Below, in pieces: positions 15,416 through 25,029 of a stretch of 64,000 nucleotides of DNA. This DNA is from an uncultured Prochlorococcus sp. (lineage in GTDB: Bacteria; Cyanobacteriota; Cyanobacteriia; PCC-6307; Cyanobiaceae). The notes under the pieces were generated by a model, which saw only the letters and a program-made list of their open reading frames with translations, did not search any database and had not been told where the DNA came from. The stretch is from NCBI GenBank assembly GCA_902539115.1, contig CACBHP010000002.1, forward strand, positions 1-64,000. Direction: 5' to 3'. The position numbers and the translations under genes are program-made. Position 1 is the stretch's first letter. Each line of letters begins with the position of its first letter.

Positions 15416-16885
15416 ATGATCAAACTTTTTAATACTTTAAGCAGAAGAGTGGAGATTTTTAAGCCTATAGATGATGTAGTAAAAATTTATTGTTGTGGAG
15501 TAACTGTTTATGATTTATGTCATCTTGGTCATGCCAGAAGTTATATAGCTTGGGATGTATTGAGAAGATTTTTAATTTACAGTGATTACAAAGTGAAGTA
15601 TGTTCAAAATTTTACAGATATTGATGACAAGATCTTAAAAAGAGCTAAAGAAGAAAGCAGTTCAATGAAGGAAGTATCTGAAAAAAATATTATTGAATTT
15701 CATAAAGATATGGATTCTTTAGGAATAATGCGTCCAGATAGTATGCCAAGAGCAACGAATCATATATGCAATATCTGCTCCTTCATAACAATCCTTGAGG
15801 ACAACGGTTATGCATATTCTAGGGATGGAGATGTTTATTATTCTGTTTTTAAAAATAAAAATTATGGAAAGCTAAGTAATCAAAATATGCAAGAACAAAA
15901 TATCAATCAGCAAGGAAGAATGGCTAATGATGAAAATAGTAAAAAACTTAATCCGCAAGATTTTGCTCTATGGAAAAAAGCCAAAGATGATGAACCATTT
16001 TTTGATTCACCATGGGGTAAAGGTAGGCCAGGATGGCATATCGAATGTTCGGCGATGGTTAAAGATGAATTAGGAGATACTATTGATATCCATTTAGGTG
16101 GTTCTGATTTGATTTTTCCACATCATGAGAATGAAATCGCCCAATCAGAAGCAGCCAATGGCAAAAAGCTAGCGAACTATTGGTTACACAATGGGATGGT
16201 CAATGTAAATGGACAAAAGATGAGTAAATCCCTTAAAAATTTTAAAACTATCAGAGAGCTAATTAAATCAGGTATAAGCCCTATGACTTTGCGATATTTT
16301 GTTATGTCTGTGAATTATAGAAAACCACTTGATTTTACTGAAGAAGCTTTAAGGAGTGCTTCAGAAGCTTGGAAAAACATTAATGTAGCCCTTTCTTTTA
16401 TGGACCTTACAAAAGGTGCTTTTAGATTTATTAATAAAAATGAATCTATAGAAGAAGAATATAAAGAGAAAATAAGCTTTGAATTATCTAAAAAAAAGCT
16501 TAAGTTTTCTGAGGCTTTGGGAAATGACCTTAATACAGCAGGTGCTATTGCAATTATTTACGATTTAGCAAAACCATTAAAAAACTTCTTAAACCAATTT
16601 CAAAGGGTAGAAGGTTTTAAAATAGACTTAAATGAAAAATTCTTTCTACTGGAGAATTTTAAAACTCTTGAAAAGTTAACTGAGGTACTCGGTCTTAAAA
16701 AAGAGGTTTTAGTAAAAGAAAGTAAAATAACAGAAGAAGAAATATCAATACTTATTAATGAAAGATTAAAAGCAAAAAAGGAAGAGAACTATACTAAGGC
16801 CGATGAAATTAGGAATTTGTTAAAAGAAAAAGGTATTGAACTTATTGATCAATCAAAGGAAATAACAACATGGATAAGGATCTAA
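15416..16885 (+). CDS. cysS: Cysteinyl-tRNA synthetase
   Basis: A 489-residue class-I aminoacyl-tRNA synthetase. YCCGVTVYDLCHLGHARS includes the zinc-binding Cys and the HIGH-like HLGH, and KMSKSLKNF is the KMSKS loop. GRPGWHIECSAM and FPHHENEIAQSEA carry further zinc ligands typical of CysS. It attaches cysteine to tRNA-Cys. It lies between polA and dxr, all on the plus strand. Confidence 0.98.
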   Translation: MIKLFNTLSRRVEIFKPIDDVVKIYCCGVTVYDLCHLGHARSYIAWDVLRRFLIYSDYKVKYVQNFTDIDDKILKRAKEESSSMKEVSEKNIIEFHKDMDSLGIMRPDSMPRATNHICNICSFITILEDNGYAYSRDGDVYYSVFKNKNYGKLSNQNMQEQNINQQGRMANDENSKKLNPQDFALWKKAKDDEPFFDSPWGKGRPGWHIECSAMVKDELGDTIDIHLGGSDLIFPHHENEIAQSEAANGKKLANYWLHNGMVNVNGQKMSKSLKNFKTIRELIKSGISPMTLRYFVMSVNYRKPLDFTEEALRSASEAWKNINVALSFMDLTKGAFRFINKNESIEEEYKEKISFELSKKKLKFSEALGNDLNTAGAIAIIYDLAKPLKNFLNQFQRVEGFKIDLNEKFFLLENFKTLEKLTEVLGLKKEVLVKESKITEEEISILINERLKAKKEENYTKADEIRNLLKEKGIELIDQSKEITTWIRI

Positions 16886-16967
16886 ATTTTAAGAAAAAAA
16901 CCAATTTGAAATTTTTGTTTTTTAAATACACCTTTAAATGGGAAGATATTAGAAATATCAGAGAAAA

Positions 16968-18197
16968 TTGAAATACATTACTGTGCTCGGTTCTACTGGT
17001 TCAATTGGGACTCAAACTCTCGAAATAGCTAGTGAGCAGCCTGATAAGTTTAAAGCCGTAGCTCTTTCGGCAGGAAGAAATATTAATTTATTAACTGAAC
17101 AAGTTAAAACACATAAACCAGAAGTAGTTGCAATTGAGGATGAAAATCTTATAGAAGATTTAAAAGATAATATTAACAACTTAGATTTGGATGATGCTCC
17201 CTTGGTTTTAGGTGGAAAGCAGGGGATTAACGCAGTCGCCGCTTGGGATAAGGCAGATACTGTGGTAACAGGGATAGTAGGCTGTGCAGGCTTAATTCCA
17301 ACAATGTCAGCAATTAATGCAGGGAAAAATATTGCACTTGCTAACAAAGAAACTTTAATTGCGGCAGGGCCAATTGTTATTCCTGCATTAAAGAAAAATA
17401 ATAGTAGGCTTTTACCTGCTGATTCAGAACACTCTGCTATCTTTCAATGTTTACAAGGATTACCTGATTATGAAAATGCAGATTTTTCAACAGGAGAGAT
17501 GCCTAAGGGCTTAAAAGCCATACATTTAACAGCTTCTGGTGGTGCTTTCAGAGATTGGGCCGTTGAGGATTTAAAGCATGTAACAGTGGAAGATGCGACT
17601 TCACATCCTAATTGGGATATGGGAAAAAAAATAACTGTAGATTCTGCAACTCTTATGAATAAGGGATTAGAAGTTATAGAAGCTCATTACTTATTTGGGA
17701 CCTCTTACGAAAATATCGAAATAGTCATCCACCCTCAAAGTATTATTCATTCAATGATTGAGATGGAAGATTCTTCAGTATTAGCTCAATTAGGTTGGCC
17801 AGATATGAAGCTACCTATTTTATATGCGATGAGTTGGCCTGAAAGATTTAAAACAAATTGGAAAAGATTAAACCTAAGTGAAATTGGAAAATTAACTTTT
17901 AAAGAGCCAGACGAGTTTAAATATCCGTGCATGGGACTTGCCTATGCCGCAGGAAAATCTTCTGGGACTATGCCTGCAGTCTTAAATGCTGCTAATGAAA
18001 TGGCTGTTGAACAATTCCTTAAAGAAAAAATTTCTTTTCAAGAGATTCCAACATTAATAAGTAAAGCTTGTGAATCCCATATGAAAAATTTGAATTTAAG
18101 TCCAGAATTGGAGGATATTCTTGAAGTAGACAATTGGGCAAGACATTTTGTTAAGCAAGAAATTAAAAAAGGGAAAAAATACGTAAGTATTGGATAA
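16968..18197 (+). CDS. dxr: 1-deoxy-D-xylulose-5-phosphate reductoisomerase
   Basis: A 409-residue enzyme of the MEP isoprenoid pathway that converts DXP to MEP with [16 protein letters not shown] is the NADPH-binding loop, [10 protein letters not shown] and [14 protein letters not shown] carry the metal-binding Asp/Glu, and the catalytic loop [21 protein letters not shown] is intact. The start is a TTG at 16968, giving the usual N-terminus [11 protein letters not shown]. It is followed 2 bases later by the ferredoxin-like gene. Confidence 0.97.
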   Translation: MKYITVLGSTGSIGTQTLEIASEQPDKFKAVALSAGRNINLLTEQVKTHKPEVVAIEDENLIEDLKDNINNLDLDDAPLVLGGKQGINAVAAWDKADTVVTGIVGCAGLIPTMSAINAGKNIALANKETLIAAGPIVIPALKKNNSRLLPADSEHSAIFQCLQGLPDYENADFSTGEMPKGLKAIHLTASGGAFRDWAVEDLKHVTVEDATSHPNWDMGKKITVDSATLMNKGLEVIEAHYLFGTSYENIEIVIHPQSIIHSMIEMEDSSVLAQLGWPDMKLPILYAMSWPERFKTNWKRLNLSEIGKLTFKEPDEFKYPCMGLAYAAGKSSGTMPAVLNAANEMAVEQFLKEKISFQEIPTLISKACESHMKNLNLSPELEDILEVDNWARHFVKQEIKKGKKYVSIG

Positions 18198-18199
18198 AA

Positions 18200-18541
18200 G
18201 TGAATATTAAAAAGCATCTTCTACTATGCGCAACACCCACAAAACAGAAATGCTTTAAAGGCAATGAAGGACAAAAAACATGGGAATGTCTGAAAAAGAC
18301 TTTAAAAAAATTTGAGAATGATCCCTGTACAAAAAACGTTCATATATTAAGATCAAAAGCTGACTGTTTAAGGATATGCAAGAACGGGCCAATTCTTCTT
18401 GTTTGGCCTGATGGTATTTGGTATGAGAAAGTTTCTCCAGAAAAAATTTCAGAAATTTTTACCTCACATATTATTAACGGTAAGCCAATAGAAAAATGGA
18501 TTTTGAAAAAAACACCATTCTTAAATAGTCCTATATACTAA
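18200..18541 (+). CDS. Thioredoxin-like [2Fe-2S] ferredoxin
   Basis: A 113-residue protein with GTG start and the cysteine pattern of thioredoxin-like 2Fe-2S ferredoxins: CATPTKQKC near the N-terminus, and CLRICKNGPILLVWPDGIWY in the second half, giving four ligands. The PDGIWYEKVSPE end is typical of the Shethna/NuoE-like ferredoxin group in cyanobacteria. It starts 2 bases after dxr, and its 3' end overlaps the convergent hydrolase gene by 11 bases. It could donate electrons to iron-sulfur enzymes of the MEP pathway such as IspG or IspH, which is inference from context. Confidence 0.88.
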   Translation: MNIKKHLLLCATPTKQKCFKGNEGQKTWECLKKTLKKFENDPCTKNVHILRSKADCLRICKNGPILLVWPDGIWYEKVSPEKISEIFTSHIINGKPIEKWILKKTPFLNSPIY

Positions 18542-19616
18542 AAAACCAGTTCTTTACGACTTCGTCTGACCAGCAGCCATTAATCGAGTGAAAACCATTA
18601 TGACCTCCTTTTTCAGTTATAAAAATAGTAAATTTATCAATAAATTTTTCTCTTAAATTCAAAGTTGCATTATATGGAACCCAAGGATCATCCTTGGCAT
18701 GAATAAAAAGCATTTGAGGTAATTTTTTTATTGAGTTTTGGATTCTAAATATTGGAGAAGCTTTAACATAATAATCTTCTAAAGAATTAAATCCCCAACT
18801 AGGAGCTGTAAATTTCTGATCAAATTCCCTTATACTTTTTAAACTTCTAATTTTTTTTCTTAATTTCTCATTATTAAGAATTTTGCCTTCATCATTAAAT
18901 CCTTCCCATAACTGATTTTTCAAGCGGTGAAGTAACCATTTTTGGTAGATAAAATTTCTAGATTTTTCAATACAGAGACTGCAAGATGATAAATCTAAAG
19001 GGCTACTCACACAGGCTAGGCCATCTAAAAGTTTTTCTCCTTTTTTTTCATCGTTATCTAAGCAGGCATTTAAAAGAATTGTTCCGCCTAAAGATAATCC
19101 AACTCCGTAAATTGGAAGATTATTCATCTTAATGAGATCTTTAAACTCTAAATTAATGATTTTTTTAAAATGATTAATTACTGAAATAACATCACTGGAG
19201 CATCTAGCACAATAATTTCCTTTAGCTAAATATCTCGCAGATCCAGATCCTCTTAGATTTAATTTAAGAACTCCAAAACCATTATTTGCCAATTTCCTAG
19301 AAATTCTTCTTAAACCAAACCGTTTAGTTGAGCCCCCTAAACCATGAGTAACTATTACAAAACCTCTAAGTGAGTTTAAGTTTTCAGGTAATTCTAAAAA
19401 CCCTAAAAGATAATCACATTCAAATTTTTTAGAAAGAATTTTATTAATCGGAAAGTATATTTTTTTATTATTTTTCGATTTACCTAAATCAATAACAAAA
19501 GTATCTCTCAAAGTTTGTAAGTCTCCACCTATCCAAGGTAAGACTTCTCGAAATGGCTTATTTTTTAAGTAATCTGAAAAACTAAAAGATATGCTGTTAT
19601 TTCTCCCCAACTCCAA
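18531..19616 (-). CDS. Alpha/beta hydrolase, YheT family
   Basis: A 361-residue alpha/beta hydrolase. FVIVTHGLGGSTKRFG is the oxyanion-hole region, LNLRGSGSAR a motif of the YheT/EMB8 family, and YGVGLSLGGTILLNA the nucleophile elbow with Ser. LFIHAKDDPWVPY supplies the Asp and GGHNGFH the His. The substrate is unknown; family members act on lipids or esters. Its start overlaps the end of pntB by 20 bases, so it is probably the last gene of the pnt operon. Confidence 0.9.
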   Translation of the reverse strand: MELGRNNSISFSFSDYLKNKPFREVLPWIGGDLQTLRDTFVIDLGKSKNNKKIYFPINKILSKKFECDYLLGFLELPENLNSLRGFVIVTHGLGGSTKRFGLRRISRKLANNGFGVLKLNLRGSGSARYLAKGNYCARCSSDVISVINHFKKIINLEFKDLIKMNNLPIYGVGLSLGGTILLNACLDNDEKKGEKLLDGLACVSSPLDLSSCSLCIEKSRNFIYQKWLLHRLKNQLWEGFNDEGKILNNEKLRKKIRSLKSIREFDQKFTAPSWGFNSLEDYYVKASPIFRIQNSIKKLPQMLFIHAKDDPWVPYNATLNLREKFIDKFTIFITEKGGHNGFHSINGCWSDEVVKNWFFSI

Positions 19617-21036
19617 GATCCTTTAATTCTCCAATCAAATCATTCAGTACCTTTTTTGCATCACCAAAGACCATTGAGGTATTTGGCAGATCAAATAAAT
19701 CATTTTTTATTCCGGAGTAACCTGCACTCATACCACGTTTAATTACAAATACCGTTCTTGCTTCCTGCACATCAAGAACTGGCATGCCATATAAAGGAGA
19801 AGAGCTATCATTTTTAGCTTGAGGATTAACCACATCATTTGCTCCTAAAACTAAAACAACATCCGTTGCTGGAAAATCAGGATTTACAACGTCCATCTCT
19901 TTAAGTTGTTCGTAAGGAACATCTGCTTCTGCTAAAAGTACATTCATATGTCCAGGCATCCTCCCTGCTACAGGATGAATTGCGTAAACAACTTCAATAC
20001 CATTTTGCTCTAGTTTTTTTGTCACTTCCCTCAAAGTATGTTGAGCTTGAGCTACTGCTAGACCATAACCAGGAACAATAATTACCTTGTTGGCTGCCTC
20101 TAAAGTCAATGCACATTCTTCAACACTGCAAGAAGTTATATTTGTATATTCTCCTGAGCCAGAAGAGGCTGTACTTTGCGCCGATAAAGATCCTCCAAAG
20201 AGAACTGAGACCAATGATCTATTCATACCCTTGCACATTACTTGAGTTAGTATTAGTCCTGCCGCTCCAACCATTGCTCCTGCTACTATCAAAAGCTGAC
20301 TATCTACAACGAAACCTGCTGCCGCTGCTGCAATCCCTGAATAGCTATTTAATAAGGATATGACGACTGGCATATCAGCACCACCAATTGGCAAAGTAAC
20401 TCCAATACCTAATAAAGAAGAAACTATAACTAAAAGCCAAATAGAACTTGTATTGCCTTTTATCAAATCAAAAAAGGCTATCAAGGAAGCAACTGCAAAA
20501 ACAATATTTACAAAATGTCTAACTTTGCTCTGAGTCCATACTGGAGTTGACAACCAACCCTGTAACTTTGCCATTGCCACAATTGAACCTGTGAAAGTAA
20601 TGGCACCAACAAATATAGAAACAGATATTGAAACCTCGTTAATCAGTGACTTAAAAAAATCAAAATTTTCTTGGACATCAGATATAGGAAAAATAGCTAC
20701 TCCAAGGGCCACTAAAAGTGATGACATTCCTCCACAACCATTAAACAATGCAACTGTTTCAGGCATGGAGGTCATAGGTACTTTTTTTGCAAGAATTGCT
20801 CCGAATAAACTACCTATTATTGATCCAATTATTATCCAAATCCAAGACTGAATAGCAATTCCAGAAGTGCTTAAATAATAAGAAAGTAATCCTACTACTG
20901 ATAGCGACATTGCAAATGCAGCTAATCTATTGGCATCCCTTGCTGATTTTACTTTTGACAATCCTTTTATTCCCAAAGCCAGTAAAAGTACTGCTAGAAG
21001 GTCAATAACGAATTTAATAATTACAGGTGGATTCAT
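19597..21036 (-). CDS. pntB: NAD(P) transhydrogenase subunit beta
   Basis: A 479-residue PntB. Nine or so transmembrane helices fill the first 260 residues (from FVIDLLAVLLLALGIKGL). The C-terminal NADP(H)-binding domain III carries VIIVPGYGLAVAQAQHTL, IHPVAGRMPGHMNVLLAEA, VLGANDVVNPQAK and FVIKRGMSAGYSG, all hallmark motifs. With the two alpha subunits it forms the proton-translocating transhydrogenase of the membrane, which makes NADPH from NADH using the proton gradient. It lies 8 bases downstream of the PntA2 gene. Confidence 0.98.
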   Translation of the reverse strand: MNPPVIIKFVIDLLAVLLLALGIKGLSKVKSARDANRLAAFAMSLSVVGLLSYYLSTSGIAIQSWIWIIIGSIIGSLFGAILAKKVPMTSMPETVALFNGCGGMSSLLVALGVAIFPISDVQENFDFFKSLINEVSISVSIFVGAITFTGSIVAMAKLQGWLSTPVWTQSKVRHFVNIVFAVASLIAFFDLIKGNTSSIWLLVIVSSLLGIGVTLPIGGADMPVVISLLNSYSGIAAAAAGFVVDSQLLIVAGAMVGAAGLILTQVMCKGMNRSLVSVLFGGSLSAQSTASSGSGEYTNITSCSVEECALTLEAANKVIIVPGYGLAVAQAQHTLREVTKKLEQNGIEVVYAIHPVAGRMPGHMNVLLAEADVPYEQLKEMDVVNPDFPATDVVLVLGANDVVNPQAKNDSSSPLYGMPVLDVQEARTVFVIKRGMSAGYSGIKNDLFDLPNTSMVFGDAKKVLNDLIGELKDLGVGEK

Positions 21037-21044
21037 GTTAAAAA

Positions 21045-21338
21045 TTACTTCTTATTTGATGGTTTACGACTAAACATCGCGAGCATTCGATCAGTTACAA
21101 AGAAACCGCCTACAACGTTGAAAAGAGCAAATCCAAGAGAAACTGAACCAATAATTAAAAGTGGTACGTTACCTTCTGCTTTTACAATTAAAGTCAAGGC
21201 TGCAAGCATTGTTATTCCTGAAATTGCATTTGCTCCACTCATTAGAGGTGTGTGAAGAGTAGGAGGAACTTTTCCAATTAACTCGAGGCCTAATAAACTA
21301 CCAAGTAAAAGAACCCAAAGAAGACTTATAAAAGACAT
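21045..21338 (-). CDS. pntA2: NAD(P) transhydrogenase subunit alpha, membrane part
   Basis: A 97-residue membrane protein with three to four helices (FISLLWVLLLGSLLGLELIG, SGANAISGITMLAALTLIV and LLIIGSVSLGFALFNVVGGF). It is the small membrane part of the alpha subunit (PntA-2 or PntAB), separate in cyanobacteria but fused in E. coli. The sequence TLHTPLMSGANAISG is diagnostic. It lies between the PntA1 and PntB genes with gaps of 12 and 8 bases. Confidence 0.97.
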   Translation of the reverse strand: MSFISLLWVLLLGSLLGLELIGKVPPTLHTPLMSGANAISGITMLAALTLIVKAEGNVPLLIIGSVSLGFALFNVVGGFFVTDRMLAMFSRKPSNKK

Positions 21339-21350
21339 AATTTTAAAACC

Positions 21351-22481
21351 TCAATTTTCAAAAACTTTATTTTGAAGAACAACTCCTTCATCGCTTAATA
21401 AACATCCAGAAATTAGTTCATCCTCTTTATCTAATTTAATTACACCATCTTTTATAAATGGTGTAATCAAAGATGTTAAGTTCTTAGCATAAAGTGAACT
21501 TGCATCATAAGGAACTGATGAGGGTAATTCGCCCGCTCCTATAAGTTTTACCCCATCTTTGATAATAGTTTCATTTGATTTTGATCCTTCGCAGTTCCCT
21601 CCCTGAGAAACTGCTAAATCAATAACTACTGCACCAGGCCTCATTTTTTCAATCATGGGAGAGTCTATTAAAACAGGGGCCTTTTTACCTAGAACTTGCG
21701 CAGTACATATAGCAACATCGGCTTCAGATAAATATTTAGTTAAAGTTGCCTTCTGTTTTGATAGGAATTCGGGTGTTACAGCTTTTGCATAACCTCCTGC
21801 CTCTCCTGGCTTTTCCTCAACTTCAGGAAGTTCTATAAATCTTGCTCCGAGGGACTCTACTTGTTCTTTAACAGCAGGTCTAATATCAGATACAAATACT
21901 ATTGCTCCAAGTCTTTTTGCTGTCGCAACTGCCTGTAATCCTGCAACGCCTCCACCAAGAACCACTACTTTGGCAGGTTGGACTGTCCCTGCTGCAGTCA
22001 TAAGCATTGGGAAATATCTATCTAACTCACTTGCTGCCAAAAGAACTGCTTTATATCCAGCAATATTGGCCTGTGAAGAAAGAACATCAGAAGATTGAGC
22101 TCTACTAATCCTTGGAAGCAACTCTAGTGATAAAGCTGAAATCTTATTACTATTTATAATCCTAAGAAGCTCCTTATTACCATAAGGGTTAAGGAGACCA
22201 AGAAGAACAGCGCCTTTCTTTAATTTGGTTAAATTATCCTCTGATGGAGGATGAACACAAAATATTAAGTCCGCTTCACCCCAAATTTTTTGATCTAAAT
22301 TATTTATTATTATTCCGCCCGATTCTTCATATGTTAAGTCACTAAATCCTGATAATTTTCCTGCTGAACTTTCAATATAAACATCACATCCAAGGCTTTT
22401 TAATTTCTTTACTGCTTCTGGTGTAGCTGAAACTCTCCTTTCACCAGAGCTTGTTTCGGAAGGAATAAGTATCTTTGTCAA
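21351..22481 (-). CDS. pntA1: NAD(P) transhydrogenase subunit alpha, NAD-binding part
   Basis: A 376-residue soluble domain I of the transhydrogenase, related to alanine dehydrogenase. ETSSGERRVSATPEAVKKL is the N-terminal signature. VVVLGGGVAGLQAVATAKRLGA is the NAD-binding Rossmann fold, followed by VSDIRPAVKEQVESLGA. MRPGAVVIDLAVSQGGNCE is the usual C-terminal motif. It is the first gene of the minus-strand operon pntA1-pntA2-pntB-yheT. Confidence 0.97.
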   Translation of the reverse strand: MTKILIPSETSSGERRVSATPEAVKKLKSLGCDVYIESSAGKLSGFSDLTYEESGGIIINNLDQKIWGEADLIFCVHPPSEDNLTKLKKGAVLLGLLNPYGNKELLRIINSNKISALSLELLPRISRAQSSDVLSSQANIAGYKAVLLAASELDRYFPMLMTAAGTVQPAKVVVLGGGVAGLQAVATAKRLGAIVFVSDIRPAVKEQVESLGARFIELPEVEEKPGEAGGYAKAVTPEFLSKQKATLTKYLSEADVAICTAQVLGKKAPVLIDSPMIEKMRPGAVVIDLAVSQGGNCEGSKSNETIIKDGVKLIGAGELPSSVPYDASSLYAKNLTSLITPFIKDGVIKLDKEDELISGCLLSDEGVVLQNKVFEN

Positions 22482-22606
22482 TTTATTTATTTTTTTAACA
22501 TACTAAATATAAATTGAAGAAAGTCAAAAGTCTTAGATTTTTGTTAAAAAAATATTTTCTTTTCTGTAAAAAATAGCTATCTAGAATATAGGCACTAAAT
22601 AATCCA

Positions 22607-23185
22607 ATGAGTATAAAAGCAATCGAATGTCCTGATGGAGTATGTCACAGTCATCATGGTGGTCATGCTGTTCCAAGACAAACTATGCAGAAAAATCTAG
22701 AAAAGCATGGGAAAGACTGGTGCGAGAAATTAGCAGAGAGAATTTATGAAATGTCAGTTGATACTTATTCCCAGACAGTCATGCCTAGTCTCCACTCTGC
22801 AGGTTGGCAAAGAAGACATTTAGATTGGGAATTTAAGCTGTCAGAAAATGATTCTGAACCTGATGAAGCTCTTGTTGAAGGAATTATTAATGCCACAGAA
22901 AGCTTTCTAAGAAGTAGTGAGGTGCATCGATTATTTATTCAAGAATTAGTCCAGGGCACATTTGAGGAAGCAAATGACAAAAAAATAATTTCAAAAGCAA
23001 TAAAATCTATCATTGAAGAAGAAATTGTTAGTTCACTAAGAGAAAAGAAAGAAACTCTTTTAAAGAAAATATCCGCAAAATTAATATCAGAAGAAAAAGT
23101 TAGCGAGGAACTTGCAACAAATTCAGCTAAAGAGGGTTTTGAGGAAGTTGAAAGACTACTTGCAAATCACAGCGAGGCAGTTTAA
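22607..23185 (+). CDS. Conserved picocyanobacterial protein with His/Cys-rich N-terminus
   Basis: A 192-residue soluble protein. The N-terminus CPDGVCHSHHGGHAVPR is rich in Cys and His and could bind a metal, with ligands C8, C13, H14, H16, H17 and H20. The remainder is a charged, helical, probably coiled-coil protein (SKAIKSIIEEEIVSSLREKKETLLKKI). It is divergent from the pnt operon. No family function is known to me. The metal-binding idea rests only on residue composition. Confidence 0.8.
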   Translation: MSIKAIECPDGVCHSHHGGHAVPRQTMQKNLEKHGKDWCEKLAERIYEMSVDTYSQTVMPSLHSAGWQRRHLDWEFKLSENDSEPDEALVEGIINATESFLRSSEVHRLFIQELVQGTFEEANDKKIISKAIKSIIEEEIVSSLREKKETLLKKISAKLISEEKVSEELATNSAKEGFEEVERLLANHSEAV

Positions 23186-23339
23186 CTCTTATTCTTTATA
23201 TTTTCTTTATAATTAGCGCAAAAATGCACTCAAATATAAATTAAAGATTAAATTATTGTTTGGAAGTACGAAGTTGTAACTTATTAGACAATACTTATGC
23301 TCTTTGATGTGTTTATCTATATACAACTTTTAGCTTTCT

Positions 23340-23564
23340 ATGGACGATTTTATTAGAAAAAGAATCGATATTGCAACATGTTGGGCAACCAACAGAATTT
23401 CTGCAATGGATACTCTAGAAAGATATGAAGATAGCTATGCAATTGCAGAAGAATTTAGAGAGTGGATATTACATATTGGAGAAAAGAATGAAAATTTAAA
23501 AGATTCTGTTCTTAACTTCCCAAAGGAATTAAAAAAATTATTAGACCAAAAAGTTAACGATTAA
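23340..23564 (+). CDS. Small conserved protein, unknown
   Basis: A 74-residue soluble helical protein with one Cys (ATCWATNRIS). The acidic helix TLERYEDSYAIAEEFREWIL suggests a small protein-binding helical bundle. It is followed by a weak hairpin (aaaccc/gggttt) and then by the thioredoxin reductase gene. No family is recognised. Confidence 0.7.
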   Translation: MDDFIRKRIDIATCWATNRISAMDTLERYEDSYAIAEEFREWILHIGEKNENLKDSVLNFPKELKKLLDQKVND

Positions 23565-23583
23565 ATAACAAATCTATCGAGTG

Positions 23584-23609
23584 AAACCCGCCCTACATTA
23601 TCTGGGTTT
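23584..23609 (+). terminator. Weak hairpin between the 74-residue gene and ntrC-type trxB
   Basis: aaaccc and gggttt pair as a 6-bp stem around a 14-base loop, followed by GTTTATTATT. The stem is short and the U-run interrupted, so its strength is doubtful. Confidence 0.4.
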
Positions 23610-23643
23610 GTTTATTATTATTAGTAGTGAAATTTGCAAATAA

Positions 23644-25020
23644 ATGGAAAATAAAGAAAACATTTCTAACTTAGAAAATGTTGTAATTATTGGTTCTGGT
23701 CCTGCAGGCTATACAGCTGCGATATATGCAGCAAGAGCAAATCTTCAACCTTTGCTTGTAACAGGATTTAATTCTGGTGGAATTCCTGGTGGTCAATTAA
23801 TGACCACAACATTCGTTGAAAATTATCCAGGTTTCCCAGATGGAGTTCTAGGTCCTGAATTGATGGATCTAATGAAAGCTCAAGCAGAAAGATGGGGTAC
23901 TAATCTATACGAAAGTGATGTTGTTTCGATAAATACTGATTCACATCCGTTTGAATTAAAAACTTTAGAGGGAACTATCAAAGCTAACTCAATTATTATT
24001 GCAACTGGAGCAAGTGCGAATAGATTAGGCGTGATTAATGAAGATAAATTCTGGAGTAAAGGGATAAGTGCTTGTGCAATTTGTGATGGAGCAACTCCAC
24101 AATTCAGAGATGAAGAATTAGCTGTTATAGGAGGAGGCGATTCTGCATGTGAAGAAGCAGCATACCTTACAAAGTATGGTAGCAAAGTACATTTGATTGT
24201 TAGATCAGAAAAATTAAGAGCTAGCGCAGCAATGGTTGATAGAGTAAAAGCTAATCCAAAGATAGAAATCCATTGGAACACAAAGGTTGATAAAGCTGAG
24301 GGTTCTGAATGGCTTGAGAAAATAGAAACTATTCACTCCGAAGAAGGTAAAGGGGAAATCAACATAAAGGGTCTTTTTTACGCGATAGGGCACACACCAA
24401 ATACGGAGTTCTTGGGCAAAAAAATTGATTTAGATAATAAAGGATATATTGCTTGCAAATCGGGAAGACCAGAAACATCTATTGAAGGCATTTTTGCAGC
24501 AGGTGATGTTGTTGATTCTGAGTGGAGACAAGGAGTTACCGCTGCAGGAACTGGATGCATGGCAGCATTAGCTACCGAAAGATGGCTAGCCGAGAAAAAC
24601 TTAGCAAAAACTATAGTCAGAGAAACACCAGAACCAGAAAAAAAGCTTAATTCATTAGATTTTAATGAAGAAGAAGTTAATGAAGATACTTTCGATTCAA
24701 ATTCTGAATGGCAAAAAGGCAGTTATGCATTAAGGAAACTTTATCACGAGAGTAAAAAACCTATCTTAGTAATTTTTAGTTCCCCGAGCTGCGGTCCATG
24801 TCATGTTTTGAAACCTCAGTTAAAAAGGGTAATTAAAGAACTTGATGGTGCAGTTCTTGGCGTTGAAATAGATATTGATAAAGATCAAGATATTGCAAAA
24901 CAAGCTGGTATTAATGGCACACCAACAGTTCAACTTTTTAAAGAAAAATTATTAAAAAAACAATGGCAAGGTGTTAAACAAAGAAGTGAGTTTAAAGAAG
25001 CGATAAAAAATATTATCTAA
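23644..25020 (+). CDS. trxB: NADPH-thioredoxin reductase with C-terminal thioredoxin domain (NTRC type)
   Basis: A 458-residue fusion. The N-terminal 310 residues are a flavoprotein thioredoxin reductase: FAD motif IIGSGPAGYTAAIYAARA, redox pair Cys144-Ala-Ile-Cys147 in CAICDGA, NADPH motif IGGGDSACEEA and a C-terminal AAGDVVDSEWRQ FAD segment. After a linker, residues from about 350 form a thioredoxin domain with the CGPC active site (SPSCGPCHVL) and NGTPTVQLFK carrying cis-Pro. NTRC in chloroplasts and cyanobacteria supplies electrons to 2-Cys peroxiredoxin in the dark and under stress. It converges with the infA homologue. Confidence 0.96.
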   Translation: MENKENISNLENVVIIGSGPAGYTAAIYAARANLQPLLVTGFNSGGIPGGQLMTTTFVENYPGFPDGVLGPELMDLMKAQAERWGTNLYESDVVSINTDSHPFELKTLEGTIKANSIIIATGASANRLGVINEDKFWSKGISACAICDGATPQFRDEELAVIGGGDSACEEAAYLTKYGSKVHLIVRSEKLRASAAMVDRVKANPKIEIHWNTKVDKAEGSEWLEKIETIHSEEGKGEINIKGLFYAIGHTPNTEFLGKKIDLDNKGYIACKSGRPETSIEGIFAAGDVVDSEWRQGVTAAGTGCMAALATERWLAEKNLAKTIVRETPEPEKKLNSLDFNEEEVNEDTFDSNSEWQKGSYALRKLYHESKKPILVIFSSPSCGPCHVLKPQLKRVIKELDGAVLGVEIDIDKDQDIAKQAGINGTPTVQLFKEKLLKKQWQGVKQRSEFKEAIKNII

Positions 25021-25029
25021 AGTAACTTT

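Noticed and set aside
22607-22700. Zinc-finger reading of the His/Cys N-terminus
   Set aside because: No known zinc-finger spacing is present. Only general metal-binding potential can be argued.
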